Positions 6,172 to 16,352 of a stretch of DNA of 64,000 nt are shown here, in pieces. The stretch is taken from positions 2,108,001 to 2,172,000 of the forward strand of contig NZ_CP029463.1 in the NCBI RefSeq assembly GCF_003148385.1, in the 5' to 3' direction. The notes under the pieces are model-generated. The model was not told the origin of the DNA, did not search any database, and saw nothing but the letters and a program-made list of their open reading frames with translations. This DNA is from Flavobacterium sediminis (GTDB taxonomy: Bacteria; Bacteroidota; Bacteroidia; Flavobacteriales; Flavobacteriaceae). Each line of letters opens with the position of its first letter. The stretch's first letter is position 1. The position numbers were made by a program, and so were the translations under genes.

Positions 6172-6918
6172 TTATTTTAAAGTTCGTATTCTTTTTGTCA
6201 GGTTTTTATATTTTTCACCTAAGGTCACTTTATGGTTTCCGGCTAAGATAACCAAGTTATCAGAAGGAACAATCTCAATGATCTTCTCTGTATTTACAAT
6301 ATAGTTTCGATGTGTCCGGCAAAAAAGAGTATTGTCCAGCATATCGAGGATCTTGGTTAAAGAGATCAGGATAACGAATTTTTCTTTTTCAGTGATAATG
6401 TTGCAGTATTTCTCTTCGACCTCAATATAAATGATATCAGCGATCAATACTTTTTTTAACGATTTACCTTTTTTAATGAATAAGTATTCGGTACTGATCA
6501 CTGTGTCTTCCTCTTCACCCAAAAAAACATCGCTCTGAGCATAGAACTTTTCAATGGCAAGTTCTAGCGCATACAAAAGTTCCAGTTCGTTGAATGGTTT
6601 GAGCAGGTAACTGAACGGGTTTGTCAGTTTGGCGCGTTCAAATGTATGTCGGTCTGTAGAACTGGTCAAAAAGACAAAAGGCTTGGCCGAATTAGGAATA
6701 ACGTTAATCGTTTCGGCAAAGGTGATCCCCTCCGGGATACCGTTTAAGTAAATGTCAATAATAACGATGTCGACTTTGTTGGCATAAAATAAAGCTAAAG
6801 CATCTTTATGGTTAGTAGCCAGGCCTACAACATTGTAACCATTCTCCTTTAATACAGTGATTAAGGCTTCACTTTCAGAAGGAGTATCTTCAACAACCAG
6901 AATATTTATGTTATCCAT
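6172..6918 (-). CDS. LytTR-family response regulator
   Basis: Start chosen at ATG 6918 (MDNINILVVEDTP), which overlaps the kinase stop by 8 bases; an upstream in-frame ATG lies inside the kinase. The receiver domain has acidic residues at 10-11 and phospho-acceptor Asp55 (IIDIYLNG). The C-terminal half, about residues 145-245, is a LytTR DNA-binding domain (CRTHRNYIVNTEKI). It pairs with the overlapping kinase gene. The target genes are not evident. Confidence 0.9.
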   Translation of the reverse strand: MDNINILVVEDTPSESEALITVLKENGYNVVGLATNHKDALALFYANKVDIVIIDIYLNGIPEGITFAETINVIPNSAKPFVFLTSSTDRHTFERAKLTNPFSYLLKPFNELELLYALELAIEKFYAQSDVFLGEEEDTVISTEYLFIKKGKSLKKVLIADIIYIEVEEKYCNIITEKEKFVILISLTKILDMLDNTLFCRTHRNYIVNTEKIIEIVPSDNLVILAGNHKVTLGEKYKNLTKRIRTLK

Positions 6919-8665
6919 CAGACACGGTTTTAGGCAAAGATACAATCATTTTCGTTCCTTTTCCCAATTCACTTTCTATTGTGAATTTTCCTTTGTTCTT
7001 TTTGATCATCGATTTGCAAAGTTGCAGCCCTAATCCGCTACCTATTTTGTCATTGTTTTGCTTCTTTATTAATGAGATATCTTCTTTAAGAAGGTTTTCA
7101 CGGGTGGTGGCATCCATGCCTAAACCGTTGTCTTCAATGATGAGGTCACAGTACATATCGTTTCGACTCCGGGTATAGATGTGAATGTACCCTCCTTCTT
7201 TTGAAAATTTAATGGCATTGTCCATCAAGTTCCTCAAAATGATCTTTAACGATTCCTGATCGGCATAGACCACTTCGCTTCGGGCAACATTATTTTCAAA
7301 CTGAATCTCTTTTTCCTGTAACAGGGATTTGTAATTGAAGCTGATCTGTTCCACTATAAAGAACAAACGCATAGCGGTAATTTCAAAGAATGATTGCTGA
7401 CTTTGTAATAATGCCCAGTGCAACAGGTTGTCCAGTAAATTATAGGTAGAATTGGCTATAGCGCTGTTCTGATGCAGTAGAAAGTCTAATTCATCCAGAT
7501 TTTTAGTCTCTAAGTTCTTTAAAAGTTTGCTGTTACTTGTTTTTAAAGCATTGACAGACGAACGCAGATCGTGGCTAACGATAGAGAAAAGCTTGTCTTT
7601 AGTAGCATTTAATTCGTCTAATTTTTGCTTCTGAGCCAGTATGATCTTATTTGATTTTATTTTTTCAAGATAAAAATAAACTCCGGTGATCAATAAGACT
7701 AAGAGAACAATAGCCGAATACAGAAGCCCGTTCCTTTCAGCAATTTTAATTTTGTTCTCTGCCTGCAAAAGACTCACTTCTTTTTGCTTCTGTTTAACGG
7801 CAAATTGTTTTTCCAGTTGGGCAACTTCCCAGATCTTATTTTGGTCGTTCAAAGAATCTTTCCATTTTTCAAATTCTTTTCTGTACTGAAGCGATTGGAG
7901 AAAATCTTTTCGGTTTTCTTCCACTATAGCCATATTATAGGCTGTAGTATATTTTAGTCTGAAATCTTTTGTCTTTTGAGCGAGTTCATAGGCCTTTATA
8001 AAATAAGGAATTGCCTGATCGTCTTTGTATTGTTCGTAATAAAGATTCGCGATATCGCCGTAGGATCCTATCAGCATAATAGTGTCCTGTTCTTGTTCCT
8101 GTAGTTCGGTGCTGTTAAGCAAATAAGACTCGGCATTAGAAAACTGACCTAAATGAAGGTAACAGATCCCCAGATTGTGTTTTATAGTACTGGCTTTAAT
8201 ACCGTAGAGTTCAGGATTGCTTAATGCTTCCAGTTTTTTAAAATAAGGGATGGCTTTTTCCGATTCGTTGTTCTCTAAAGCTAATTCACCTAAAAGCATG
8301 GTTACCCGTTGGTAAAAAAAGAAACGGTTTGTGATATCGGATAATTCTTTTTGACTTTCTTTGAATAGTTTTTTTTCTTTGAAACTGAAGCCTCTGAAAA
8401 AGTGACAGTAATCGTTGATCGTTTTGTCTGAGCGGTTAGAATTGAGCTGTCTTATGGAATAGACCAGAGTAGAATCCCATTTCTTTTCTAAAAAGAAAGT
8501 ATATGTTTTTTTAAAGTAAGGAGCATCAGATAAAGCCTTGCATTTTTTCTCAATCTCTTTTTCAAAGAGCAGATGCAGTTGTTTTTGAGCTTGCCCTTTA
8601 GCCAAAGGATGGACAACCAGAAAAAAGAGAATAAAAATCCTGAAAAACGTAAGATTCATTCGCAT
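6911..8665 (-). CDS. Membrane histidine kinase with TPR sensor region
   Basis: 584 residues. A signal peptide is followed by a periplasmic helical region with TPR-like repeats (IKHNLGICYLHLGQFSNAES; YGDIANLYYEQYKDDQAIPYF), one transmembrane helix at about 310-330, a HisKA motif (SIVSHDLRSS, His phosphorylation site) and a HATPase with N-box (LMDNAIKF), G1 (EDNGLGM) and G2 (GSGLGLQL). The gene overlaps the LytTR regulator, so they form a two-component system. TPR-type sensors of this kind are common in Bacteroidetes; the ligand is unknown. Confidence 0.9.
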   Translation of the reverse strand: MRMNLTFFRIFILFFLVVHPLAKGQAQKQLHLLFEKEIEKKCKALSDAPYFKKTYTFFLEKKWDSTLVYSIRQLNSNRSDKTINDYCHFFRGFSFKEKKLFKESQKELSDITNRFFFYQRVTMLLGELALENNESEKAIPYFKKLEALSNPELYGIKASTIKHNLGICYLHLGQFSNAESYLLNSTELQEQEQDTIMLIGSYGDIANLYYEQYKDDQAIPYFIKAYELAQKTKDFRLKYTTAYNMAIVEENRKDFLQSLQYRKEFEKWKDSLNDQNKIWEVAQLEKQFAVKQKQKEVSLLQAENKIKIAERNGLLYSAIVLLVLLITGVYFYLEKIKSNKIILAQKQKLDELNATKDKLFSIVSHDLRSSVNALKTSNSKLLKNLETKNLDELDFLLHQNSAIANSTYNLLDNLLHWALLQSQQSFFEITAMRLFFIVEQISFNYKSLLQEKEIQFENNVARSEVVYADQESLKIILRNLMDNAIKFSKEGGYIHIYTRSRNDMYCDLIIEDNGLGMDATTRENLLKEDISLIKKQNNDKIGSGLGLQLCKSMIKKNKGKFTIESELGKGTKMIVSLPKTVSDG

Positions 8666-8727
8666 GCCGGATCAGATTTGGTGCTTTACAAAACGAATCG
8701 GCAAGTTAGCTAAATTTTGTGATAAAA

Positions 8728-8757
8728 AAACAGGCGGTCAAAACGGACCGCCTGTTT
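8728..8757. terminator. Bidirectional hairpin terminator
   Basis: Perfect stem AAACAGGCGGTC / GACCGCCTGTTT around a 5-base loop, 26 bases past the stop codon of the minus-strand hypothetical gene. Confidence 0.75.
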
Positions 8758-8782
8758 AAGCAAAATAAACTCCCTTCTATTA

Positions 8783-9226
8783 TTAAGGTTGTACTGTAGT
8801 TAATGTTCCTCTGGATGTTACCGGATCTTTGTCACATACAAATGTTTCTATCAACTCCGGTTGTTTTTCTAATTTGATTTCAAAATTGATCTGAAACCCG
8901 TAAAAGGTGTCGGTCTCAACTTCAGGACCATAATAGTAAATATAAAATGCTGGCTGATCCCCCGTTGGATTGTCATATCCGACTGTGATTGAGGAAGGCT
9001 CAATGTTCTCTTGTGCAATAAAGATAACGGCACTGACTTGTAACGTGTTTTCTGCGGCAGTATAATAGGCCTGAACTAAAGGAGGAAGTGGTGTTGCCGG
9101 TCTTTTGTTTGTAAAAGTAATAACCGATTGCACTTCTTGTTTAGGGACAATTGCCGGTTTGGCTGTAGAAGGGATGATCTTAGTGTCTTCTCCTTTTAGC
9201 GCAGTAAAGTTTTGATTTGTTTCCAT
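8783..9226 (-). CDS. Hypothetical protein
   Basis: 147 residues, no signal peptide, no membrane segment and no family I recognise. The first 50 residues are Pro/Lys/Thr-rich and probably disordered; the rest is a beta-type pattern with many aromatic residues (AFYIYYYGPEVETDTFYGFQI). It has its own terminator and lies between the kinase and the LamG gene. Length and composition recall the other small orphan proteins in this window (12.4 and 57.7 kb), without clear homology. Confidence 0.6.
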   Translation of the reverse strand: METNQNFTALKGEDTKIIPSTAKPAIVPKQEVQSVITFTNKRPATPLPPLVQAYYTAAENTLQVSAVIFIAQENIEPSSITVGYDNPTGDQPAFYIYYYGPEVETDTFYGFQINFEIKLEKQPELIETFVCDKDPVTSRGTLTTVQP

Positions 9227-9310
9227 GGTGTTTTAATTGATTAATACGTAATTTAAAAAATACAAAAACATTTTTCGTTTAGGTTAAACGAATGCTAAGA
9301 TAGCTTGTTT

Positions 9311-12006
9311 TTATTGTTTTATCACTTTTTGGGTCCATGTTCTTTCATCGGAAATAATACGGAACAGATACAAACCTGACGGCAGATCATGCATGTCAAT
9401 TCTGTTTTGAGTTGTACTCAACTTTTGATCTTTTAATAAACGTCCGTTACTATCGTATATTTCCAATGAAGTGCCAGTAGTTGTTATATGTAACAGATCA
9501 ACTATAATCTCATTACGGAACGGATTAGGATAAATAGTAACCTCTTTACCGTTAGCAGAGAATGTTTCGGTTCCTAAGGTTACAGTGGCTAATGCACTAT
9601 CAGAAGGTATTGTACAGATCGCTGTTCCACCGATAAGAACCCTGAATAAATAGCCGTTAACCATTATCATGTTATTTCCGGAAACCGTTAAGGTATTTGT
9701 TGTAGAACCGGAAACATCAGGATTGGCAAAGTTATCGTTTAAAGCCATCCATGTACTACCTCCATCTGTGCTGACTTCCCATTGATAAGAAGTTGCGCCG
9801 GTCGCTGCAACGGTAAAAGTTAAGCTATCGGTTTCCGTGATAGTCTGATCCTGTGGTTGCGTTGTAACCTGAGGAGCAATTCCTAAAGGAGAGCCTGCCA
9901 ACCAGTTAGAGGTGGCTCCTGTTAAAGCAAAGTTGACCAAGGTTCCGTTGTTTGCGTTTGCTGTAGCATCAGTTACTGTTGTAACAGTAGTATTATCTGC
10001 CTGATCAGAACCCTGATTGAATTTATAGTATGCTAATAAGCCGTTTTCAGTTCCTTGTAGTTCACAGTTCATGAAACCATTTAATTCAGTTTCAGAGCGA
10101 AGTGTGTTCCAGATTCTTAAATCGTCTATGGAGCCGGAAAATCCGTACGTTGAATTGGCTACTGCATCCTGAGGAGTTCCGATATATAAACTGCCGGTAT
10201 TCAAGATAGGATCGCCGGAAGGATGTGTTGAATCTAAAACCCCATTGATGTAAAGACTTACTTCATTATTTACGGAATCATATGTAGCTGCTACATGAGT
10301 AAAAGTTGAAGAAGGAACACTCATAGTACTGGAATAAGTCGTTGAACCGAATCTTAAGACCAGTTTGTCACTTGAAAGAATCCAGAATGAGTATCCGTTA
10401 TTGCTTGCCCAGTTATCTTTTCCGATAATACAATCATCAGTACCGGAGATCGCTCTGTAAATATAAGCTTCAAGAGTAAAATCATTATTGGCAAAATCAA
10501 AGATAGGATTTGCTCCTATAGCTATATAATCATCAGCACCATCAAAATTCAGATGAGTAGCGGGAGATAATACATTTACCACTAATTCCATTCTTTCACT
10601 CTCACAACCGTTGGCATTAGTGGAAGAGACCCAATAAGAAGTAGTTCCTAGAGTTGAAGTATCCGGTATCGGAGCAGTAGCACTTCCTGTTCCTCCTGTA
10701 GCACTTGTATACCATAATAATCCGGTTCCTCCTGTTGTAGCAGTTAAAGCTGTAGCTGTAGCGTTTTGATTATAGACCACAGGCGTTGCAACTGTAGGAG
10801 CAACAGGAACTGTAGATCCGGTTGTTACCGCAGAACCTGCTAACCAATTTGAAGTTGAACCTGTTAAAGCAAAATTAGTCAATGTTCCGTCATATCCATT
10901 TGAAGTGGCATCCGTTAGAGTAGTAACACTTGTATTGTCTGCCTGATCTATTCCTTGATTGAATTGGTAATAAGCTACTAAGCCTGATTCTGTTCCTTGT
11001 AATTCACAGTTCATAGAGCCATTAATTTGTTCAACTGTTCTTGCAGTAGTCCAAACGCGAACTTCATCAATATTTCCTGTGAAAAGCTCTGAACCACTAA
11101 TTCTATTACCAATGTTAAATTGATTTGAAGTGGTTGGTAAACTTACAGAAGCAGCTTGAGAAGCGATTAAAGTTCCATTTGCATAAACATACATATTTGC
11201 TCCATCATAAACTGCAGCAATATGAGTCCATGTATTTAAGGGAACACTAAAAGGAGAATTTAAAAAAGTACCATTTAAAACAAATTGAATGTTGTTGTTA
11301 TTTCTTACACGTAATAATACTTTATGATAAGCTCCATCATAATCTGTAATAATATTATTCCACCCATTTAAAACTGATGGATTAATCCATGCTTCAAATG
11401 TTAAAGCAGTTGCTCCATTTAAAGCAGTAGAGATTGAAGTTCCTAAGTTTACATAATCATTAACTCCGTCAAAATTTAAGTGAGTAGCTGGCGTTGGGAC
11501 ACTAACATAGGTTTTAAACCATAGATCATACGAACTGAAAGAAGAGCCGCTGCCATAATATAATGTTCCGCCGGTAAAAATATCTCCTGATGGTGCCAGC
11601 ATGTTAACACTTCCGGTAATTCCTTCAAATTTTAAAGTATAGGTATTGCCGGCTGTGATATTGATCGTATTAGAGACTGAAATAACATATTCTCCGTCTC
11701 CGGATAGCTTGAAAGTGTAAAGTCCTGAGTACCTGCTACAACTCCTCCGTATCCGTCGCCGTTAATGATTGATAATCGGAAATCACCGGCTGCAAAATTA
11801 TAGTTGCCTAAGTATACATTTACCTGAGCTAAAGTTCCTGTTAAGCCGGCAACAAATGACTGACCTACAGTTTGTCCGGAATTGTTTACCTGAAAACCTC
11901 CGCCTCCGGAGCCGGCAGGTGCATTGGATTGATCCAGTGTTTGTGCATTACTAACCAGTTGAAAAAAGGTTAGGATTAATAAAAGAAAGTAGTTTTTTTG
12001 CTTCAT
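9311..12006 (-). CDS. LamG-repeat surface protein with T9SS sorting domain, frameshifted
   Basis: The upstream part starts at ATG 12006 with a signal peptide (MKQKNYFLLLILTFFQ) and reads in one frame to about 11710, then in another frame to 9311. The second frame continues sensibly through the break (GDGEYVISVSNTINITAG), so this is one gene. Two LamG/concanavalin-like domains, each opening ATHLNFDG, are joined by Gly/Thr-rich linkers; an Ig-like segment follows, then a T9SS C-terminal sorting domain (ANGKEVTIYPNPF ... ending VIKQ). It is expected to be exported by the Gld/Spr machinery encoded at 47-52 kb. The frameshift lies near an A/T run and may be a sequencing error. Confidence 0.75.
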
Positions 12007-12416
12007 AATTCTACTGATTTTAAAATGATAAACGGTTAATAAATATTTCTTAATCGGGTGATTTCTAAAGAAAATCACGTATACAAATGTAGAAGAGGGC
12101 AGAGGGAAATTCTGAAAAAATGGAATGAAAGCAGGGTTTTTGGGGTATGAAACCGTATTTTTTCTGAACGGAAATGTAAGGCTGTTTAAATCGGGAGTTA
12201 GTTGTGCGGATAAAAACTTACAAATGCTGTTTGTTGCCGTATTGGTGGATAAAAAAAGAGTACTCATTCCTTTTTAAAGGATTGCAATTGAGTAGTGTAG
12301 TAGTTTTGGAATATGAATTTTGAAGTGAAACAAAATTTTTCGAATGGAGACCGGAAACCATTTTAAAACGGGGCGTAACCGAAAAGCCAGATGAGTAGGG
12401 ACCAAAAACATCAATT
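12007..12416. other. Intergenic region between divergent genes
   Basis: Contains a -7-like box for the LamG gene on the minus strand (TACATTTG at 12084-12091). Short ORFs here look like chance. No RNA gene or repeat was seen. Confidence 0.4.
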
Positions 12417-12779
12417 ATGAAAAAATATTTTTTAGCTCTTGCAGCCTGTTCGTTGTTCAGCTGTTTCAACACTACTCTAAAAGCGCAAACGGTAACACTT
12501 TCCGATGCTAATGTGGTTACTTGTAATTCAGTTAATGCTGTTTATGTCAGCGGAACATTAAGCGGACGAAAAGGAGTGCCGATAACGGCTTATTCGGTTT
12601 ACCTGATCTACGGACCGAAGAACGAAACAGTTCAGATTGATACGGTTCAGTCAACTGGCGGTCAGTTCAGTTACATCGGATTAGTTCCGGACGGTACAAC
12701 GATCACGGCACCTTATCAGGTTAAGGTAACTACGAACCGTGAGGTGAGTAGTACAGTCGCGGCTTCATCTTGTGAATAG
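12417..12779 (+). CDS. Small secreted protein
   Basis: 120 residues with a signal peptide (MKKYFLALAACSLFS... cleavage near KAQ). The mature part is about 95 residues, Thr/Val-rich with a beta-sandwich-like pattern and two Cys residues (VVTCNS and the C-terminal SSCE) that could form a disulfide. No T9SS sorting domain is visible. It is transcribed away from the LamG gene. Function unknown. Confidence 0.65.
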   Translation: MKKYFLALAACSLFSCFNTTLKAQTVTLSDANVVTCNSVNAVYVSGTLSGRKGVPITAYSVYLIYGPKNETVQIDTVQSTGGQFSYIGLVPDGTTITAPYQVKVTTNREVSSTVAASSCE

Positions 12780-12888
12780 TTTCAGTGTAATGTATAGACC
12801 TTGTTAAGTAATTTAATTCGCGAAACCTGTCCGGAATGTTGGTTAACTTTCATCGGGCAGGTTTTTTTCTATGGAAATGAAGCATGAC

Positions 12889-13419
12889 TTAACTCCGGTA
12901 TTGTTTCAATTCTTTTTCCAATTCTTGTTGAAAGCTGTGGTAGCTTTTTAGTTTTAATGCCAGTTTGGCCTGTTCCGGCAAGCCGTGTTTTTGCATTCCG
13001 TTTCGGGCTTTTCGCTTTAAGAATTCCATAAAAGCGGGAGAAGGTTTCTCGGTTTCCTTAGTATCCTGTTCCAGAAGTGTTGTTAAACGGGATAGTTTCA
13101 AACTTTTTTGATATTTTTCCTTGGACTGTTCCAGTTTTCGTTCCAGTACTTGTCGGTTGAATTGGTTTTCCAATAGTTCTAGCTCCAAGAAAGCAACATA
13201 AGCCTCTTTTTCAAAAGTTTCGTTGGTTGCCGATTGCAAAAGCGCTTCCTGTTTTTGGAGGTCATGGTAGAGCGTAACCAACCGAAGTTTGGCTTTTACA
13301 GGAAGTTCCCGCTGTCCTATTTCAAACATTCCTATTCTGCTTTTAGGGATCTTTAGCAACTGTGCGGCTTCTTCTTGTGTGAGTCCGAGCGCTTCCCGAA
13401 ATTGGCGTGCTTCTTTCAT
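12889..13419 (-). CDS. XRE-family HTH protein
   Basis: 176 residues. The N-terminal HTH (FREALGLTQEEAAQLLKIPKSR) is of the Cro/CI type, and a long charged helical tail, probably coiled coil, follows (about residues 60-130). It lies just downstream of the four-gene AT-rich operon on the same strand but 240 bases away, with more ordinary base composition. It may regulate itself or that operon; nothing in the sequence shows which. Confidence 0.75.
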   Translation of the reverse strand: MKEARQFREALGLTQEEAAQLLKIPKSRIGMFEIGQRELPVKAKLRLVTLYHDLQKQEALLQSATNETFEKEAYVAFLELELLENQFNRQVLERKLEQSKEKYQKSLKLSRLTTLLEQDTKETEKPSPAFMEFLKRKARNGMQKHGLPEQAKLALKLKSYHSFQQELEKELKQYRS

Positions 13420-13656
13420 GATCTGATAAAGGAATCAATTGTGATCTTTATTTATAAAACGATTTTTTAATCACATTATTGTGATTGTTTTGCTATAAAA
13501 GAAAAATAGATTACAAGTTGTTTGAATGAGAACCTGAAAAGTCTTTTTACAAGTGTTTCTTTTTGTTTTTGACCAAAATAGTTTTAAAGAGTATGAGATT
13601 TTTAAATTTGAGAATGCAAACTTTTGGATTCTATTGATTCATAGTAGTTGAGTTTA

Positions 13657-14562
13657 TTATTTTTCAAAAATGACTTCATTTACAATAAATTGAGGAGGAT
13701 CAAAAGGTTCTCTTTCATATTTATTAATATCAAAACCAGAACCAACTCTCCAAATATCAATTTCAGGATAAACTATTGACATCATCATTGCAATGAAAGT
13801 AAAAGGCTTTGGACCTAACGGAGCAATAATAATGTTATAATCATCTTTCAATAAATAATATAATGAAGTTAATTTCCTTTCCAAATATAAGAGATTATCA
13901 AAAGGATAAGTAATAATATTTTTATCTTGCTCTAAGATATTTGAATTATTATCTTTAATAGTTTGAACAAATCTATTGTCTAAAGCTGGGTTTGTATAAA
14001 AAATATAAGTTAATTTTGGATCTAATTGATCAATTATACCTTGTGCCTTATTTTGTTCATAACCCAAACATACAATAAGTGCTTTTGGTTTGTTATTAGG
14101 AATTCTATATTTTCCTGGTAAAGGCTGAATATCTGTATTTGGCTTTGGAGGTAATGGCTCTGAATAAACAGAAGGTGTATAACTAAAAAAAGTCCTAACT
14201 TTTTTGAAATCAATATTAACTTCAGATAAATATAGAATTATTGAATAATACCAAGATTTAGTCATACACGAATAATCAATAAAGATGTTTATTTCATCTT
14301 TTTTAATTGAACTTATTTTTTCTTTTAAAAAACCAACAACTTCGTTATGGTTATTAATTATTAATTCCTCAACTCCTTCAATATTTTCAATTTTTGAGTT
14401 TGGATAATAAAAAGAATATGCTTTAACTATGTCATTGTTTTCTTTAATTTGATTATATGCAGAAAGCTTTCTCCTCTCAATATTATTTGCAAATAAAAAA
14501 ACATCTATAACAATGTCTGATATTTCATTTATGTCAATTTGTTTTCCAAATTTAACTTTCAT
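13657..14562 (-). CDS. Unknown protein, last gene of the putative defence operon
   Basis: 301 residues, no signal peptide or membrane helix. Two alpha/beta segments are suggested: an N-terminal one (IDVFLFANNIERR, then NIFIDYSCMTKSWYYSI) and a C-terminal one (KALIVCLGYEQNKAQ, then YNIIIAPLGPKPFTFIAM) that looks Rossmann-like. A Pro-rich linker at about 130-150 separates them. I do not recognise the family. The gene overlaps the ATPase by 4 bases, so it is translationally coupled and is probably the partner or effector of that ATPase. Confidence 0.65.
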   Translation of the reverse strand: MKVKFGKQIDINEISDIVIDVFLFANNIERRKLSAYNQIKENNDIVKAYSFYYPNSKIENIEGVEELIINNHNEVVGFLKEKISSIKKDEINIFIDYSCMTKSWYYSIILYLSEVNIDFKKVRTFFSYTPSVYSEPLPPKPNTDIQPLPGKYRIPNNKPKALIVCLGYEQNKAQGIIDQLDPKLTYIFYTNPALDNRFVQTIKDNNSNILEQDKNIITYPFDNLLYLERKLTSLYYLLKDDYNIIIAPLGPKPFTFIAMMMSIVYPEIDIWRVGSGFDINKYEREPFDPPQFIVNEVIFEK

Positions 14563-16352
14563 ACTTTTTGATTAAATAGGTTTGGTGAATTATCTATTTC
14601 ACTTGCATTTATTATCGTCTTTAAGCCAATAGAAGAACTTTTTCTAATAGGCAGTCTATACTCAGGATAGTATAAATATGACAACTTAAATTTTTTATTC
14701 TTAACTTCAAAATCAAAACTTTCATCATCAGAATCAATTAAAACAAATGCTCCTTGAAAAATGCCTTTTTCTAAAAGAATTATGTAATCATTTGAATTCT
14801 CTAAATCAAATTTAAATGTTGTACTTGGTTCTGGATAGAATTTTCTCCCTAATACTTGATCTTGAAAATAATTACCAATTTTACTAATAAATTCATTAAT
14901 TGTTAACGAAGAGTCTTCAAGTTTTACTGGAATGTTATTTATAGAATTAATAAAGCGTTTTGAAATATTAATAATTTCATCATACTGAATTGATAAATCT
15001 GTTTTTTCGATTGTAGTTTTTTGCAAAATTGAATTGGTCAAACCAATTAACCATCTAGGGTTTCCTTCACATATTTTTGTTAAAACTTCAATACCACTGA
15101 ATAATTCGACTGCTTTTTTTCTAGTTCTTAACTTTGGTTTATCTGAAGTTAAAATATTTGATTCAATAAAAAAATTCCTAAAATAAACATAGGGTTTAAT
15201 TTTTCTAAAGACCGAATCTTTTTGTAATGTTGCTTTTGGAATTGGATTTTTAGGATCTATGTCTTTAGAAATTAAATAATTTTTAAAAGACTGATCTTTA
15301 GATATAAGTTCTTTAATTTCTTGTATGTAAGGACTATCAAGATTATAGCTTTCATTTACTTTATCATCTAAGTACATATAATTTCCTCCAAAAAATTTTT
15401 TCGAATCTCTTGTATTATGCTTTTCAAATAACAAGGATTCAATTAATTCTTTTGAAAATTTCTCATTTGATCTCAAGTTCCACATTTTTATACAATCAAA
15501 ATCATTACCCACACTTGGAGAATATTCATCTTTAAAAATTTTTTCAATTTCTTTTGGTAAGATTGGACTAGAACTAATTTTATATAAAATCTTTTGATTA
15601 TTTCTACTTCTTAATGATTTGTATAATTTATCTTGTAACCAAGACGGTGCAAATTCTAATTCATCAAAACATAATGCCCACTTTTTTTCACTAGATATAT
15701 TATAAACTCTAATAAATTTATCTATAACTAAAGATAAGGAACTGTCAAAATTTAGATTAAAAAAATCATAGTTTGGTATATCCTGTTCATTATCATAATT
15801 AAAAATTACATCTTGAACTAATTGATTAACAAAGTCTATTCTTTTTAATATAGATTCTTTTACAAATTCTAACTTTGGTATAGTCTTTTCTAATTTCCAA
15901 TTATCAATTAAAAAATTTGATAATTCAATCTCTTTATCTAGATTTTCTTCATTTAATTCATATTGTATTATGTTTAAAAATGTATTGCATAGTGAAATAA
16001 AAACATTACTATTTACAGAAAATTTTGAAATTTTATCAGCAAAATTCCCAAACTTTTTAAGTTGTTCATCGTAAGCTTGTTCTTTTACATCCCAATAGAC
16101 ATCAGTTGAAATGTAAACCGCATAAAAAGGAATATTACTTTTTATGTCATTTGCTTTTTCATGTTTCCAATTATGTAAAGCAGGTAAAGTTAACATTTTC
16201 ATTAAAGTTGTTTTCCCGCAACCTCTAGCTCCTAAAATAATAGAATGTCTGTTTTTAATTAAAGCTTCAAAACTCTCAGAAAAAATAAATTTTTCTGCAA
16301 CCTGCTTAGGTTCAAGATATCTAGCATTATATGTATTGTAAAAATTACTCAT
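14559..16352 (-). CDS. Orc/Cdc6-like AAA ATPase of a putative defence operon
   Basis: 597 residues. Walker A is GARGCGKTTLM near residue 45 and a Walker B-like motif is ALCFDELEFAP near 225. A sensor-like segment (RSRNNQKILYKISSSPI) and a helical region with EGNPRWLIGLTN follow, as in Orc/Cdc6 or STAND-type ATPases. The C-terminal 130 residues have no recognised domain. It overlaps both neighbours by 4 bases. Codons are far more AT-rich than in flanking genes, suggesting horizontal acquisition. Confidence 0.75.
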   Translation of the reverse strand: MSNFYNTYNARYLEPKQVAEKFIFSESFEALIKNRHSIILGARGCGKTTLMKMLTLPALHNWKHEKANDIKSNIPFYAVYISTDVYWDVKEQAYDEQLKKFGNFADKISKFSVNSNVFISLCNTFLNIIQYELNEENLDKEIELSNFLIDNWKLEKTIPKLEFVKESILKRIDFVNQLVQDVIFNYDNEQDIPNYDFFNLNFDSSLSLVIDKFIRVYNISSEKKWALCFDELEFAPSWLQDKLYKSLRSRNNQKILYKISSSPILPKEIEKIFKDEYSPSVGNDFDCIKMWNLRSNEKFSKELIESLLFEKHNTRDSKKFFGGNYMYLDDKVNESYNLDSPYIQEIKELISKDQSFKNYLISKDIDPKNPIPKATLQKDSVFRKIKPYVYFRNFFIESNILTSDKPKLRTRKKAVELFSGIEVLTKICEGNPRWLIGLTNSILQKTTIEKTDLSIQYDEIINISKRFINSINNIPVKLEDSSLTINEFISKIGNYFQDQVLGRKFYPEPSTTFKFDLENSNDYIILLEKGIFQGAFVLIDSDDESFDFEVKNKKFKLSYLYYPEYRLPIRKSSSIGLKTIINASEIDNSPNLFNQKV

